A program made the translations under genes and the position numbers. Below the pieces are notes generated by a model. That model was not told the DNA's origin, did not search any database, and was given only the letters and a program-made list of their open reading frames with translations. Shown here one piece after another: positions 14,960 through 15,278 of a stretch of 15,278 bases of DNA. The stretch is taken from NCBI GenBank assembly GCA_900752345.1, contig CAADVA010000240.1, positions 1-15,278 on the forward strand, given 5' to 3'. Every line of letters begins with the position of its first letter. The stretch's first letter is position 1. The stretch is from an uncultured Collinsella sp. Lineage in GTDB: Bacteria; Actinomycetota; Coriobacteriia; Coriobacteriales; Coriobacteriaceae.

Positions 14960-15278
14960 CTATTGCATCGGGTCGGACAGGACCCGCTCGATCTCTGATG
15001 CGGGAAGTGCGCCTTGGCGCAGGATCTGGAGCTCGCCATGCTTAAACGTCACGATGGTCGAAGCATTGCGGCACGGCGTCTCGCCCGCGTCGACGGCCAC
15101 ATCGACCCCCTCCAGAATACGGTCCTCAACGGCGGCAAAGCTTGCCGGCGCGGGCGCGCCGTGCGTGTTGGCGCTGGTGCAGGCAAGCGGACTGCCACAA
15201 GTACGGATGAGCGCCTGCACCACGGGCGAGGCCGACGCGCGAAGGGCCACCGTATCGTCGGCGGCGCGCATAAAGGTC
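14960..15278 (-). CDS. Threonylcarbamoyl-AMP synthase, TsaC/YrdC/Sua5 family (3' part)
   Basis: The C-terminal part, about 106 codons, of a YrdC-domain protein cut by the right window edge. The frame stays open past the first ATG (15271), which is internal. The family makes threonylcarbamoyl-AMP from threonine, bicarbonate and ATP for the t6A37 modification of ANN-decoding tRNAs. The segment VALRASASPVVQAL, then GSPLACTSANTHGAPAP, matches the conserved VRxP...pl.sTSANxSG part, with SAN as the nucleotide-contact motif; VDAGETP and STIV are also typical. No Sua5 C-terminal domain follows before the stop, so it is the short TsaC form. It is upstream of, and likely co-transcribed with, glpK. Confidence 0.9.
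   Translation of the reverse strand, partial: TFMRAADDTVALRASASPVVQALIRTCGSPLACTSANTHGAPAPASFAAVEDRILEGVDVAVDAGETPCRNASTIVTFKHGELQILRQGALPASEIERVLSDPMQ

Overview
The window is a GC-rich stretch of ordinary bacterial chromosome that is almost fully coding. The gene content (one complete F-type ATP synthase operon with separate b and delta genes, upp directly upstream of it, a DtxR/MntR-family regulator, a LytR-CpsA-Psr protein, peptidase T) and the base composition fit a Gram-positive gut actinobacterium of the Coriobacteriia, possibly Collinsella. This placement is inference from gene order and protein character; no 16S or other marker is present.

Layout from left to right. Bases 18-1344, minus strand: a two-gene unit of a metal-dependent DtxR/MntR-type regulator followed by a homocysteine S-methyltransferase-like protein. 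Bases 1345-1464: a divergent regulatory gap holding a perfect 20-bp palindrome. Bases 1465-2712, plus strand: peptidase T with a clear intrinsic terminator. Everything from 2857 to the right edge lies on the minus strand. Read in transcription order (right to left) it is: the 3' part of a TsaC/Sua5 threonylcarbamoyl-AMP synthase, glycerol kinase, uracil phosphoribosyltransferase, then after a 271-bp non-coding gap a small AtpI-like membrane protein and atpB-E-F-H-A-G-D-C, an intrinsic terminator, and finally murA and a LytR-CpsA-Psr cell-wall ligase.

The ATP synthase genes are packed with 1-nt (TAATG) overlaps or gaps of a few bases, which implies translational coupling. The exception is a 124-bp spacer before atpE, where a hairpin and a near-perfect Shine-Dalgarno sequence probably raise c-subunit output. 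MurA makes the first committed peptidoglycan precursor and the LCP protein attaches glycopolymers to peptidoglycan, so the left end of the cluster is a cell-envelope pair. A terminator ends directly against the murA ribosome binding site, so murA may depend on read-through from the ATP synthase operon. tsaC, upp and atp adjacency is a familiar Gram-positive arrangement; glpK between them is the unusual member.

I found no phage, insertion sequence, CRISPR array, tRNA/rRNA gene or clearly new multi-gene system. The observations most worth checking are an altered zinc-ligand motif in the methyltransferase, mixed MntR/DtxR metal ligands in its regulator, the palindrome between the divergent promoters, a nested inverted-repeat structure of about 103 bp behind upp, and the terminator abutting murA.
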